Source: an uncultured Oscillospiraceae bacterium
GTDB taxonomy: Bacteria > Bacillota > Clostridia > Oscillospirales > Acutalibacteraceae
Direction: 5' to 3'
DNA: 29,045 nucleotides
Assembly (NCBI GenBank): GCA_900543525.1
Contig: UQRS01000019.1
Span: forward strand, 1-29,045
The notes below the pieces were generated by a model that saw only the letters and a list, made by a program, of their open reading frames with translations, was not told the origin of the DNA and searched no databases. Within the stretch, counting starts at the first letter, position 1, and each line of letters starts with the position of its first letter. The translations under genes were made by a program, and so were the position numbers. Shown piece after piece: positions 1 to 7,613 of this stretch.

Positions 1-17
1 GAGGAGGGCAAATCGTC

Positions 18-47
18 TTGACAAAACCACAAGATATGGTGTAAAGT
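18..47 (+). promoter_or_regulatory. Sigma-A type promoter of the topoisomerase operon
   Basis: A perfect -35 box TTGACA (18-23) is followed by an 18-bp spacer and TAAAGT (42-47, 4 of 6 to consensus). It lies about 135 bases before the first start codon, so the transcript would have a long leader. No strong riboswitch-like fold was recognised in that leader. Confidence 0.6.
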
Positions 48-184
48 AGTTAAATAGGTAAATATGTGATCGTATCATCATTTGGCTGGAGGCGGCTGCG
101 TCCCCCCCTGTCGAGCGGATGGTATCCTGTTGTAATACAAAAGGTGCGTTCGTCTATTTTTCAGAAAGGCGGGGTTTTGGCGCA

Positions 185-2164
185 ATGGCAAAGAAAAGCG
201 ATTACGGCAACGAAAGTATACAGAGCCTCAAGGGTGCCGACCGGGTGCGCAAGCGTCCGGCGGTTATTTTCGGCTCGGACGGCATCGAGGGCTGCCAGCA
301 CTCGATTTTTGAGATTATATCCAACTCCATCGACGAGGCGAGAGAGGGCTATGGCAAGAAGATCATTGTGACCCGCTTCTCCGACGGCTCGGTCGAGGTG
401 GAGGATTTCGGCCGGGGCACGCCGGTCGACTATAACCCCAAGGAGGAGCGGTTCAACTGGGAACTGCTCTACTGCGAGATGTACGCCGGCGGCAAGTATA
501 ACGCCGGGGATGGGGAAAATTACGAGTACTCGCTGGGACTCAACGGTCTCGGCCTCTGCTCGACCCAGTATGCCAGCGAATATATGGATGCCGAGATCAA
601 GCGGGACGGCTATCTCTACCGCCTGCATTTTGAAAAGGGCGAGAATATCGGCGGATTGCACAAGGAGCCGTATGCGGGGCGCGACACCGGAACCAAAACC
701 CGCTGGAAGCCCGACCTCGATGTTTTTACCGATATTGATGTGCCGCTCGAATACTACATGGGCATTCTCAAGCGGCAGGCGGTGGTCAACGACGGGCTGC
801 TCTTTATTCTGAAAAATCAGGTCGGCGGCCGGTTCGAAACCTATGAGTTCAAATATGAGCACGGCATCGCCGACTATGCGGCCGAGGTCGCGGGGGAGGA
901 TGCACTGACTCCGGTGCAGTTCTGGAGCACCGAGCGGCGCGGCCGCGACCGTGCCGACAAGCCGGAGTATAAGGTCAAGATGAATGTGGCGGTCTGCTTC
1001 TCCAACAAAGTGCAGCTGAAGGAGTATTATCACAACTCCAGCTGGCTGGAGCACGGCGGCTCTCCCGAAAAGGCGGCAAAAAGCGCCTTCGTGTCGCAGA
1101 TTGACGCCTATCTTCGGCAGAACGGAAAGTATCAGAAGAACGAGAGCAAGATTTCCTTCAACGATATTGAGGAATGCCTGATCCTGGTGACCTCCTCCTT
1201 CTCGACCCAGACGTCGTACGAGAACCAGACAAAAAAATCCATCACCAATAAATTTATTCAGGAGGCTATGACCGATTTCCTCCGTCATCAGCTGGAGATT
1301 TATTTTATCGAGAACAAGGCCGACGCCGAGAAAATCGCCGAGCAGGTGCTGATCAACAAGCGCAGCCGGGAGCGCAGCGAGCGGGAGCGGCTGAATCTTA
1401 AGAAAACCCTGCAGTCGGGCAGCGATCTTGCCAACCGGGTGCAGAAATTTGTCGACTGCCGCAGCCGCGACGTCTCGGAGCGGGAGCTGTTCATCGTGGA
1501 GGGAGATTCGGCTCTCGGCTCCTGTAAGCAGGCCAGGGACCCGGATTTTCAGGCCATCATCCCGGTGCGGGGGAAAATCCTCAACTGCCTGAAGGCCGAG
1601 TACGGCAAAATTTTCAAAAACGACATCATCACCGACCTGATCAAGGTGCTCGGCTGCGGGGTGGAGGTAAAATCCAAGGCCTCCAAGGATTTGTCCAATT
1701 TCGACCTTGGCAACCTGCGGTGGAGCAAGGTCATCATCTGTACCGATGCCGACGTCGACGGCTTCCAGATCCGGACGCTGATCCTCACCATGCTTTACCG
1801 GCTGACCCCGACCCTCATCGAGGAGGGCAAGGTCTTTATCGCCGAGACGCCGCTGTACGAAATCACAACCAGGGAGAAAACCTACTTCGCCTACGACGAT
1901 CGGGAGAAGGGGGAGATTCTCGCCATGATCGGGGAGAAGAAGTATACCCTCCAGCGGTCGAAAGGACTGGGCGAGAACCAGCCGGATATGATGAACATGA
2001 CCACGATGAATCCCGCAACCCGCCGGTTGATCAAGGTTCTGCCGGAGGACGCCAAGCGCACGGCCGAGGTGTTTGATCTCCTGCTCGGGGACAACCTCCA
2101 GGGACGGAAGGATTTTATTGCCGAAAACGGGCATTTGTATATGGATGAGGCGGATGTCAGCTGA
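185..2164 (+). CDS. parE: DNA topoisomerase IV subunit B (ParE-type, type IIA topoisomerase ATPase subunit)
   Basis: This is the ATPase and TOPRIM subunit of a cytoplasmic type II topoisomerase; it pairs with the next gene to pass duplex DNA through a double-strand break. The GHKL ATPase domain is at the N-terminus: catalytic Glu43 and Asn47 lie in FEIISNSIDEA, Asp74 in VEDFGRGTPVD, and the ATP lid in SLGLNGLGLCS (about 116-126). The TOPRIM domain has Glu439 in EGDSALGSCK and the acidic triad 521/523/525 in TDADVDG, followed by RSKGLGEN. The length (659 aa) fits ParE or a short clostridial GyrB. The start at 185 was chosen over the upstream start at 119 because AAAGGCGGGG precedes it and the protein then begins just before the ATPase fold. 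Several usually invariant positions differ from gyrase (EGDSAGG is EGDSALG, DGAHIRT is DGFQIRT). That it is topo IV rather than gyrase is inferred from the partner's tail. Confidence 0.9.
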   Translation: MAKKSDYGNESIQSLKGADRVRKRPAVIFGSDGIEGCQHSIFEIISNSIDEAREGYGKKIIVTRFSDGSVEVEDFGRGTPVDYNPKEERFNWELLYCEMYAGGKYNAGDGENYEYSLGLNGLGLCSTQYASEYMDAEIKRDGYLYRLHFEKGENIGGLHKEPYAGRDTGTKTRWKPDLDVFTDIDVPLEYYMGILKRQAVVNDGLLFILKNQVGGRFETYEFKYEHGIADYAAEVAGEDALTPVQFWSTERRGRDRADKPEYKVKMNVAVCFSNKVQLKEYYHNSSWLEHGGSPEKAAKSAFVSQIDAYLRQNGKYQKNESKISFNDIEECLILVTSSFSTQTSYENQTKKSITNKFIQEAMTDFLRHQLEIYFIENKADAEKIAEQVLINKRSRERSERERLNLKKTLQSGSDLANRVQKFVDCRSRDVSERELFIVEGDSALGSCKQARDPDFQAIIPVRGKILNCLKAEYGKIFKNDIITDLIKVLGCGVEVKSKASKDLSNFDLGNLRWSKVIICTDADVDGFQIRTLILTMLYRLTPTLIEEGKVFIAETPLYEITTREKTYFAYDDREKGEILAMIGEKKYTLQRSKGLGENQPDMMNMTTMNPATRRLIKVLPEDAKRTAEVFDLLLGDNLQGRKDFIAENGHLYMDEADVS

Positions 2165-2210
2165 CGCCTCCCGGCTTTTTTGCAACTGAAAGATTATAAG
2201 GAGAATCGCT

Positions 2211-4445
2211 ATGGCTCCAAGAAAACGAAAAGATGAAAAAAAGGCTCAGGCGGCGATCAACGCCTATATCGCCGGGGCGGGTACGGTGGTCGACCAGCCG
2301 ATTACAAGCACGCTGGAGACCAACTACATGCCCTATGCCATGAGTGTTATCCTCTCCCGCGCGATACCGGAAATTGACGGCTTCAAGCCCTCCCACCGCA
2401 AGCTGCTCTATACCATGCAGCAGATGGGTCTGCAAAACGGGAACCGGGTCAAATCGGCCAACATTGTCGGTCGGACCATGCAGCTCAATCCCCACGGCGA
2501 CGCCGCAATTTATGAGACGATGGTCCGTCTCTCCCGCGGGTATGAAGCGCTGCTTCACCCATACGTCGACTCCAAGGGAAACTTCGGCAAGGCCTATTCA
2601 AGGGATATGATGTACGCCGCCTCCCGTTATACCGAGGCGGCGCTGGAGCCCATTGCGGCCGAGCTGTTCCGGGATATCGACAAGGATACGGTGGATTTTG
2701 TCGACAACTACGACGCCACGATGAAGGAGCCGGTGCTTTTCCCGGTGACCTTCCCGAGCGTTCTTGTCAACGCCAACACCGGCATCGCGGTCGGTATGGC
2801 AAGCTCGATCTGCCCCTTTAATTTAGAGGAGGTTTGCCGCACCGCCATCGCTCTCATCCGGGATAAGGAGGCAGTGGTATCCGATACCCTGCTTGCGCCT
2901 GATTTCCCGGGTGGAGGACAACTGATCTACAATCGGGTGGAGATGGAGAAAATATACGCCACCGGCCGCGGAAGCTTCAAGGTGCGGAGCGTCTGGGCAT
3001 ATGACAAGTCGGCCAACTGCATCGACGTCACCCAGATTCCGCCGACCACCACGACAGAGGCAATAATCGAAAAGGTCATCGAGCTGGTCAAGGCAAAAAA
3101 AGTGACCGAGATCAGCGACATCCGGGATGAGACCGGCCTCGGCGGACTGAAAATTACCATCGACCTCAAGCGCGGGGCGGATCCAGAGCGGCTGATGCAG
3201 AAGCTCTTTATCGCGACCCCGATGCAGGATTCCTTCGCCTGCAACTTCAATGTGCTGATCGCCGGGTCGCCCCGCGTCCTCGGCGTGCGGGAGCTGCTTG
3301 GCGAGTGGACGGCCTTCCGGGCCGAGTGTGTGCGCCGCCGCGTCTACTTCAATCTGAACAAGGCGAAGGATCGCCTCCACCTCCTTCTGGGACTGCAGAA
3401 AATCCTCCTCGACATCGACAAGGCCATCAAAATCGTGCGGGAAACCAGGGAGGAAAAGGAGGTTGTTCCCAACCTGATGATCGGCTTCGGCATTGATGAG
3501 ATTCAGGCCGAGTATGTCGCCGAGATCAAGCTGCGCCACCTCAACCGGGAATACATTCTTCGCCGCCTGGAGGATATCGAAAACCTGAAGGCGGAGATTG
3601 CCGAAAGCCAGTTGATCCTTGACAACAAGCGGAAAATCCACTCGATCATCGTAAAAGAGCTGGAGGAGGTTATCAAAAAATACGGCCAGCCCCGGAAAAC
3701 CTCCATCATTGAGCTTTCGGAGGAGGCTGCGATCTCCTTCGAGGCGGAGATCCCCGATTATCCGGTGCACCTCTTCTTTACCAGAGAGGGGTATTTCAAA
3801 AAAATCACCCCCCAGTCCCTGCGTATGAGCGGGGAGCAGAAGCTGAAGGAAGGGGACGAGGTGATGATGGAGATTGAGGCCTCCAACAAAACCGAGCTGC
3901 TCTTCTTCACAAACAAGGCGCAGGTTTATAAGAGTCGAGCGGCCGACTTTGACGACAGCAAGGCCAGCCTGCTCGGCGACTATGTTGCCTCCAAGCTCGG
4001 GTTCGAGGAGGGAGAGTCGGCCATCTATATGATTGCGACAGATGACTATGCCGGCTTTATCCTCTTCCTGTTTGAGAACGGCCGGGTGGCCAAGGTTGCG
4101 CTTTCCTCCTATCAGACCAAGACGAACCGTAAAAAGCTGGTCAACTCCTACTGCGCCAAGTTCCCGCTGTCCGGCATCAAATATATGGCGAAGGATGGAG
4201 AGGTTCTCTTCCGCTCGACCAATGGAAGGCTGCTGCTGGTCGACACCGCTGTCCTGACGGTTAAGACAACCCGGGATACCCAGGGCGTCGCCGTCATGAC
4301 CCAGAAACGGGGACAGACCCTCTGCGGGGCAGAGGATTATGTAGAAGAAACTTATGCGAAGCCGCATCGGTTCCGTACCAAAACGCTTCCGGCGGCCGGT
4401 AATTTCCCCGCGCAGGAGGATTTGGGCGAACAGCTCAGCCTCTGA
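2211..4445 (+). CDS. parC: DNA topoisomerase IV subunit A (ParC-type)
   Basis: This is the DNA breakage and reunion subunit, acting with the upstream ATPase subunit. The ATG at 2211 follows AAGGAGAA at normal spacing, and 46 bases separate it from the upstream stop, so the two genes form an operon. The active-site tyrosine is Tyr140 in ASRYTE. The quinolone region reads NPHGDAAIYETMVRLSR (93-109), so the position equal to E. coli GyrA Ser83 is Ala98 and the Asp87 position is Glu102. The coiled-coil arms occupy roughly 370-500. The C-terminal beta-pinwheel region (about 510-720) is short and I see no GyrA-box (QRRGGKG-like) sequence. Gyrase needs that box for supercoiling, so a decatenating topo IV role is more likely. 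The protein has 744 residues. The family is secure; the gyrase versus topo IV assignment is less so. Confidence 0.9.
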   Translation: MAPRKRKDEKKAQAAINAYIAGAGTVVDQPITSTLETNYMPYAMSVILSRAIPEIDGFKPSHRKLLYTMQQMGLQNGNRVKSANIVGRTMQLNPHGDAAIYETMVRLSRGYEALLHPYVDSKGNFGKAYSRDMMYAASRYTEAALEPIAAELFRDIDKDTVDFVDNYDATMKEPVLFPVTFPSVLVNANTGIAVGMASSICPFNLEEVCRTAIALIRDKEAVVSDTLLAPDFPGGGQLIYNRVEMEKIYATGRGSFKVRSVWAYDKSANCIDVTQIPPTTTTEAIIEKVIELVKAKKVTEISDIRDETGLGGLKITIDLKRGADPERLMQKLFIATPMQDSFACNFNVLIAGSPRVLGVRELLGEWTAFRAECVRRRVYFNLNKAKDRLHLLLGLQKILLDIDKAIKIVRETREEKEVVPNLMIGFGIDEIQAEYVAEIKLRHLNREYILRRLEDIENLKAEIAESQLILDNKRKIHSIIVKELEEVIKKYGQPRKTSIIELSEEAAISFEAEIPDYPVHLFFTREGYFKKITPQSLRMSGEQKLKEGDEVMMEIEASNKTELLFFTNKAQVYKSRAADFDDSKASLLGDYVASKLGFEEGESAIYMIATDDYAGFILFLFENGRVAKVALSSYQTKTNRKKLVNSYCAKFPLSGIKYMAKDGEVLFRSTNGRLLLVDTAVLTVKTTRDTQGVAVMTQKRGQTLCGAEDYVEETYAKPHRFRTKTLPAAGNFPAQEDLGEQLSL

Positions 4446-4460
4446 TTTTTGGATTCCGAC

Positions 4461-4498
4461 TGTCTTTTGCGCTGGTTTTAAAGACGGCGCAAAAGACA
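4461..4498 (+). other. Perfect 12-bp hairpin directly after parC
   Basis: TGTCTTTTGCGC (4461-4472) is exactly complementary to GCGCAAAAGACA (4487-4498) around a 14-base loop. It starts 16 bases after the parC stop. An A-run, not a T-run, follows, so it is not a classical + strand terminator by itself. It stands immediately before the terminator hairpin at 4503. Confidence 0.65.
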
Positions 4499-4502
4499 GA
4501 AA

Positions 4503-4544
4503 AAAACACGTCCGTGTCTTTAAAGATACGGGCGTGTTTTTTTT
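4503..4544 (+). terminator. Rho-independent terminator of the topoisomerase operon
   Basis: A 19-bp stem (4503-4521 with 4522-4540, two G-U pairs, continuous through its centre) is followed by a T-run ending at 4544. The left arm starts with an A-run, so the same structure could also stop transcription coming from the right. Confidence 0.88.
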
Positions 4545-4636
4545 GCTTTTCTCAGCTTTCGGGGTGAAGGCGAGGGCAACACCTCCCCCAAAGGGACAGG
4601 GTATAAATGCCGCGGTACGAGCATAGTTTTTAGCGA

Positions 4637-4699
4637 GAAGAGTGCAGCCCTTTCTCCGGCCAGCGTGAGGGCGTTTGCAGGGAAAGGGCGGTTCTCTTC
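4637..4699 (+). other. Imperfect hairpin in the leader of the bofA-like gene
   Basis: GAAGAG (4637-4642) pairs with CTCTTC (4694-4699), and GCCCTTTC (4647-4654) with GAAAGGGC (4682-4689), with a 4x4 internal loop between. ATTTTTGG follows directly and the next gene's ribosome binding site begins a few bases later. It may be a weak attenuator or an RNA-stability element; no known riboswitch class was recognised. Confidence 0.4.
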
Positions 4700-4725
4700 A
4701 TTTTTGGAAAGGAAGGTTTGTCAAA

Positions 4726-4992
4726 ATGGAGATTTTAAAAACGGTTCTGATTGTGCTTGCGGCGGTGTATGCGATCGCTTTCCTGTTTTTCAGCTTTAAA
4801 ACGGGAAAGCCGATCAAAACCATTTTTCTGCATGTGCTGCTCGGCCTCGCCGTCTTTCTGGTGCTCAACCTGACGGCCGGCTACACCGGCGTCCGGCTGG
4901 GCGTGAATCCCTGGTCGGTGCTCTGTGCCTCGGCCGCGGGAGTGCCGGGCGTGGCGCTCATGGTGCTGATGCGTTTGATCTGGCTGATATAG
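4726..4992 (+). CDS. BofA-like integral membrane protein (pro-sigma-K processing inhibitor family)
   Basis: A small membrane protein of 88 residues with a hydrophobic N-terminal segment (about 3-24), a middle hydrophobic stretch and a hydrophobic C-terminus. The central pattern LHVLLGLAVFLVLNL, then GVRLGVNPWSVL and GVPGVALMVLM, fits the BofA family. In Bacillus subtilis BofA sits in the outer forespore membrane and holds the intramembrane protease SpoIVFB inactive until sigma-K is needed. The start at 4726 follows GGAAAGGAAGG and removes a 17-residue unsupported extension. Clostridia often carry BofA relatives without the full SpoIVFA/SpoIVFB system, so the exact partner is uncertain; the site-2 protease at 6913 is only 2 kb away but is a different subfamily. 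Confidence 0.8.
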   Translation: MEILKTVLIVLAAVYAIAFLFFSFKTGKPIKTIFLHVLLGLAVFLVLNLTAGYTGVRLGVNPWSVLCASAAGVPGVALMVLMRLIWLI

Positions 4993-5086
4993 GAAAAGAC
5001 GGATTGTGCTTTTTGCCGCCGTGTGATACAATACCTTCATCGGCGCTTGATGCAGCGGATTTCCTTCGTGTTTATGGGAAAAGATA

Positions 5087-5124
5087 AGGCCCTTTCGCCG
5101 CTTTGTACTGCGGTAAAAGGGCCT
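5087..5124 (-). terminator. Candidate terminator for the Asn/Gln-rich micro-gene
   Basis: AGGCCCTTTCGCCGC (5087-5101) and GCGGTAAAAGGGCCT (5110-5124) form a long stem with one 2x2 mismatch and an 8-base loop. Read on the - strand it lies just after the stop of the gene ending at 5149 and is followed by TATCTTTTCC. The tail is only moderately T-rich. Confidence 0.5.
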
Positions 5125-5148
5125 GCCAAAGGCTTGCCGGAAGGGCAG

Positions 5149-5310
5149 TTATCTCTGATTGTTATTGTTGCCGAACTGATTGTTCTGCTTGTTGTTCTGC
5201 TGATTCTGCTGATTCTGGCTGTTCTGATTGTTCTGGTTATTCTGCTGATTCTGGTTGTTGTTATTGTTAAACTGATTGTTGTTCTTCTGATTGTTCTGGT
5301 TGTTGTTCAT
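5149..5310 (-). CDS. Asn/Gln-rich 53-residue micro-protein, function unknown
   Basis: A short open frame encodes 53 residues, of which 29 are Asn and 16 Gln; the rest are one Met, two Phe, two Lys and one each of Ser, Gly and Arg. The ATG (5308-5310 on the + strand) is preceded on the - strand by GGGGTGAG at 5-base spacing, a good ribosome binding site, and a hairpin follows the stop. Asn codons mix AAC (18) and AAT (11) while every Gln is CAG, which looks like normal synonymous drift. The opposite strand in the same phase reads only as Leu/Val/Ile with GTT and ATT codons, a poor fit to the GC-ending codons used elsewhere. Such a sequence should be disordered or prion-like. The protein family is not recognised. 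It lies between a sporulation-type gene and a divergent methyltransferase. A link to spores, for example as a small gamma-type spore protein, is only a guess. Confidence 0.62.
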   Translation of the reverse strand: MNNNQNNQKNNNQFNNNNNQNQQNNQNNQNSQNQQNQQNNKQNNQFGNNNNQR

Positions 5311-5381
5311 TTTTCTCACCCCGCTTTCGTTCTATATTGTTTGCGGCCGTGCGGGATTTTATGCAAAAGGATGAAAATGTA

Positions 5382-6725
5382 ATGGATTTGCCAAAGAAAT
5401 TTCTGGAAAAAATAAAAAGCTTCCCCGACGGCGTGGGGGAGGCGTATCTGCGCCTTTTCCCCGAAAGGCCGTTTTCCGGCTATCGAGTAAACACACTGAA
5501 GGCTTCGGCAGATCTGGTGACCGGAGCTTTGGGCGGACAGGCTGTTCCGTTTTGTGAAAACGGCTTTTATCTGGAGGACGGACGCCCCGGTCTCGGCAAC
5601 CATCCGCTGCATCATGCCGGCGCGTTTTATATTCAGGAGCCGTCTGCCATGTCGGCGGTTACCATGCTCTCTCCCCGGCCGGGAGAGCGGGTGCTCGACC
5701 TCTGCGCCGCACCGGGCGGAAAATCCACTCAGATTGGGGCCGCCCTCAGGGGAGAGGGAGTGCTGCTGTCCAATGAATTTGTCGCCTCCCGGGCGCGGGT
5801 GCTGCTTTCCAACATCGAGCGGATGGGCGTGCCGAACGCCGTGGTGACGTCGCTGCATCCCGATACGCTGTGTGAGGCGGCTGCCGGCCTTTTTGACAAG
5901 GTGCTGGTGGACGCCCCCTGCTCGGGGGAGGGGATGTTCCGCAAGGAGCCGGCCGCGATTCAGAACTGGAGTGAGGAGAATGTCCGCACCTGCGCCTTGC
6001 GGCAGGGCAAGATCCTCGACAGCGCGGCGCGGGCGGTGCGGCCGGGCGGCCGGCTTTGCTACAGCACCTGCACCTTTTCTCCCGAGGAGGATGAGGGGGT
6101 CGTCGCCGCCTTTTTGGAACGGCATCCGGATTTTCATCTGATCGACAGCGGGGAGACGTTCGGCCTTCCCGGCTTTCCGGCGTTCGGCGGTGGGCGGGAG
6201 GATATGCGCCTCTGCCGCCGGATTTTCCCGGCGCAGGGCGGGGAGGGGCACTTTGCCGCCCTGCTGCAGCAGGATGGAGAGGGGGAGGCGGCCGGAGGCT
6301 GCCTTCTGCCGTCCGACCCGCCGCCGGCGGTGTTCGCCGATTTTTGGGCCGACTGCTTTTGCGATCCGCTGCCGCCCGTCCGGGTGGAGGGAGATCGTGT
6401 TTTCATCCCTGCGCCGCTGCCTTTGCCGCCTGGTATACGGATGCTGCGCCACGGTCTGCTTGTAGGCGAGCTGGCAAAGAACCGCTTTGAGCCTGCGCAC
6501 GCTTTGTTCATGTGCGGCCGTTACAAGCCGCGACGCGTCCTTTCTCTTCATGCGAAGGAGGAGAGCGCCCGCCGGTTTCTGCACGGCGAACAGATTGAGG
6601 CAGCCGGCCTTTCTGCAGGGTTTGCCGGCGTGCAGATCGACGGGGTGCCCTGCGGCTTTGGAAAGGTGGTTGACGGCCTTCTCAAAAACCGATATCCAAA
6701 GGGACTTCGCCTGCTGCAGGTGTAG
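5382..6725 (+). CDS. RsmF-like RNA (cytosine-5) methyltransferase, NOL1/NOP2/Sun family
   Basis: A SAM-dependent m5C methyltransferase of 447 residues, probably acting on rRNA. The SAM-binding motif is VLDLCAAPGGKST (104-115). Catalytic cysteines are seen at Cys180 in VDAPCSGEGMF and Cys230 in YSTCTFSPEE. The roughly 190 residues after the catalytic core, ending in a segment with RYKPRRVLSL and GVPCGFGKVVDGLLKN, match the RsmF (YebU) style C-terminal domains rather than the shorter RsmB type. The start at 5382 was preferred over 5337 because AAAAGGA lies upstream and the MDLPKKFLEK N-terminus is typical; 5361 remains possible. Its upstream region is shared with the divergent micro-gene. Target-site specificity (16S C1407 in E. 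coli RsmF) cannot be read from the sequence. Confidence 0.88.
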   Translation: MDLPKKFLEKIKSFPDGVGEAYLRLFPERPFSGYRVNTLKASADLVTGALGGQAVPFCENGFYLEDGRPGLGNHPLHHAGAFYIQEPSAMSAVTMLSPRPGERVLDLCAAPGGKSTQIGAALRGEGVLLSNEFVASRARVLLSNIERMGVPNAVVTSLHPDTLCEAAAGLFDKVLVDAPCSGEGMFRKEPAAIQNWSEENVRTCALRQGKILDSAARAVRPGGRLCYSTCTFSPEEDEGVVAAFLERHPDFHLIDSGETFGLPGFPAFGGGREDMRLCRRIFPAQGGEGHFAALLQQDGEGEAAGGCLLPSDPPPAVFADFWADCFCDPLPPVRVEGDRVFIPAPLPLPPGIRMLRHGLLVGELAKNRFEPAHALFMCGRYKPRRVLSLHAKEESARRFLHGEQIEAAGLSAGFAGVQIDGVPCGFGKVVDGLLKNRYPKGLRLLQV

Positions 6726-6818
6726 GGGACGGCTCGCCCTTCTGCTTTTTGGCAAAGGCGTCCGGACGCACCGCGCTGCGGAGGGGAGTGAACACATCCT
6801 GAATTTGATCGAATGGAC

Positions 6819-6847
6819 TTGTATTTTCCTGTGTTTATCAGTATAAT
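6819..6847 (+). promoter_or_regulatory. Sigma-A type promoter before the protease-scpAB run
   Basis: TTGTAT (6819-6824), an exact 17-bp spacer and a perfect TATAAT (6842-6847). The -10 box sits inside an AT-rich near inverted repeat, with GTATAATA at 6841-6848 facing TATTATATAC at 6857-6866. That repeat could be an operator or simply an AT-rich melting region. Confidence 0.75.
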
Positions 6848-6912
6848 ATATACTGGTATTATATACCGGCTTTTGCGTTTTGAAGCCTATGGAGAAAAGG
6901 AGTTGTTCTTCC

Positions 6913-7599
6913 TTGCTGTTTTCGCTGATCGGCGGCAATATGAGCGTGCTGCAGGCCGTCATTTACGTTTTGTCCTCGCTGGTGGTTATTTTCCTCGTCC
7001 TCCCGGTGCACGAGAGCGCACATGCATGGACGGCAGTAAAGCTTGGCGACCCGACGCCGAAGTATCAGGGACGGCTGAGCCTCAATCCGTTTGCACACAT
7101 TGACTATCTCGGGGCGCTGATGATCCTGCTGTTCGGCTTCGGCTGGGCCAAGCCGGTGAGCATCAATCCCCGCAATTTCAAAAATCCGAAGGGCGGTATG
7201 GCGCTTACGGCGCTCGCCGGCCCGGTTTCCAACCTGCTGGTGGCCTTTTTGTTTATGCTGATTTACTGCGGGATAAAGACGTTTGCGGCCGCTGCGGTTC
7301 TTTCCTCCACCGTGCTGATGTGCCTTGTCTATTTTCTGGTATATGTGATTCAGATCAATGTCGGGCTGGCGGTGTTCAATCTTCTGCCGGTTCCGCCGCT
7401 TGACGGCTCCCGGCTGCTGACCGCGGTTCTGCCCGACCGGATCTATTATAAAATTATGCAGTATGAGCGGTATATTATGCTGGGGCTGTTTGCGCTGCTT
7501 TTCCTCGGCGTGCTGGACAGGCCGCTGAACTTTTTGCGGGACGCGGTGTATAACGGGCTGTTCTTTGTCGCCGGGCTGCCCTTCCGGCTATTTCAGTAA
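6913..7599 (+). CDS. Site-2 protease family intramembrane metalloprotease (M50)
   Basis: A multi-pass membrane zinc protease of about 228 residues. The zinc motif HESAH is at about residues 33-37 of the chosen frame, followed by the typical KLGDPTPKYQGRLSLNP block, and the third zinc ligand lies in LLPVPPLDGSRLL. Hydrophobic segments surround both motifs. I chose the TTG at 6913 because AAAAGGAG sits 10 bases upstream; ATG codons at 6880 and 6940 are alternatives, and 6940 gives the usual family N-terminus but has no clear ribosome binding site. It heads the run leading into scpA, whose ribosome binding site overlaps this gene's stop. This short form belongs to the family of uncharacterised YwhC-like proteases, not SpoIVFB with a CBS domain. 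The substrate is unknown. Confidence 0.85.
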   Translation: MLFSLIGGNMSVLQAVIYVLSSLVVIFLVLPVHESAHAWTAVKLGDPTPKYQGRLSLNPFAHIDYLGALMILLFGFGWAKPVSINPRNFKNPKGGMALTALAGPVSNLLVAFLFMLIYCGIKTFAAAAVLSSTVLMCLVYFLVYVIQINVGLAVFNLLPVPPLDGSRLLTAVLPDRIYYKIMQYERYIMLGLFALLFLGVLDRPLNFLRDAVYNGLFFVAGLPFRLFQ

Positions 7600-7613
7600 A
7601 AGGATTTGATCGT

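Noticed and set aside
161..2185. A 674-codon - strand open frame opposite parE
   Set aside because: It is a shadow of the topoisomerase gene; no ribosome binding site and no recognisable domain.
5023..5382. A + strand open frame of 119 codons, rich in Leu, Val and Ile, that looks like a membrane protein
   Set aside because: It is the exact antisense, same-phase reading of the Asn/Gln-rich gene. It uses almost only GTT and ATT codons, has a GTG start with no ribosome binding site, and overlaps the methyltransferase start.
6913..7599. SpoIVFB, the partner of BofA
   Set aside because: The protein is short and has the conserved block of the YwhC-like group; I see no CBS domain and no spoIVFA next to it.
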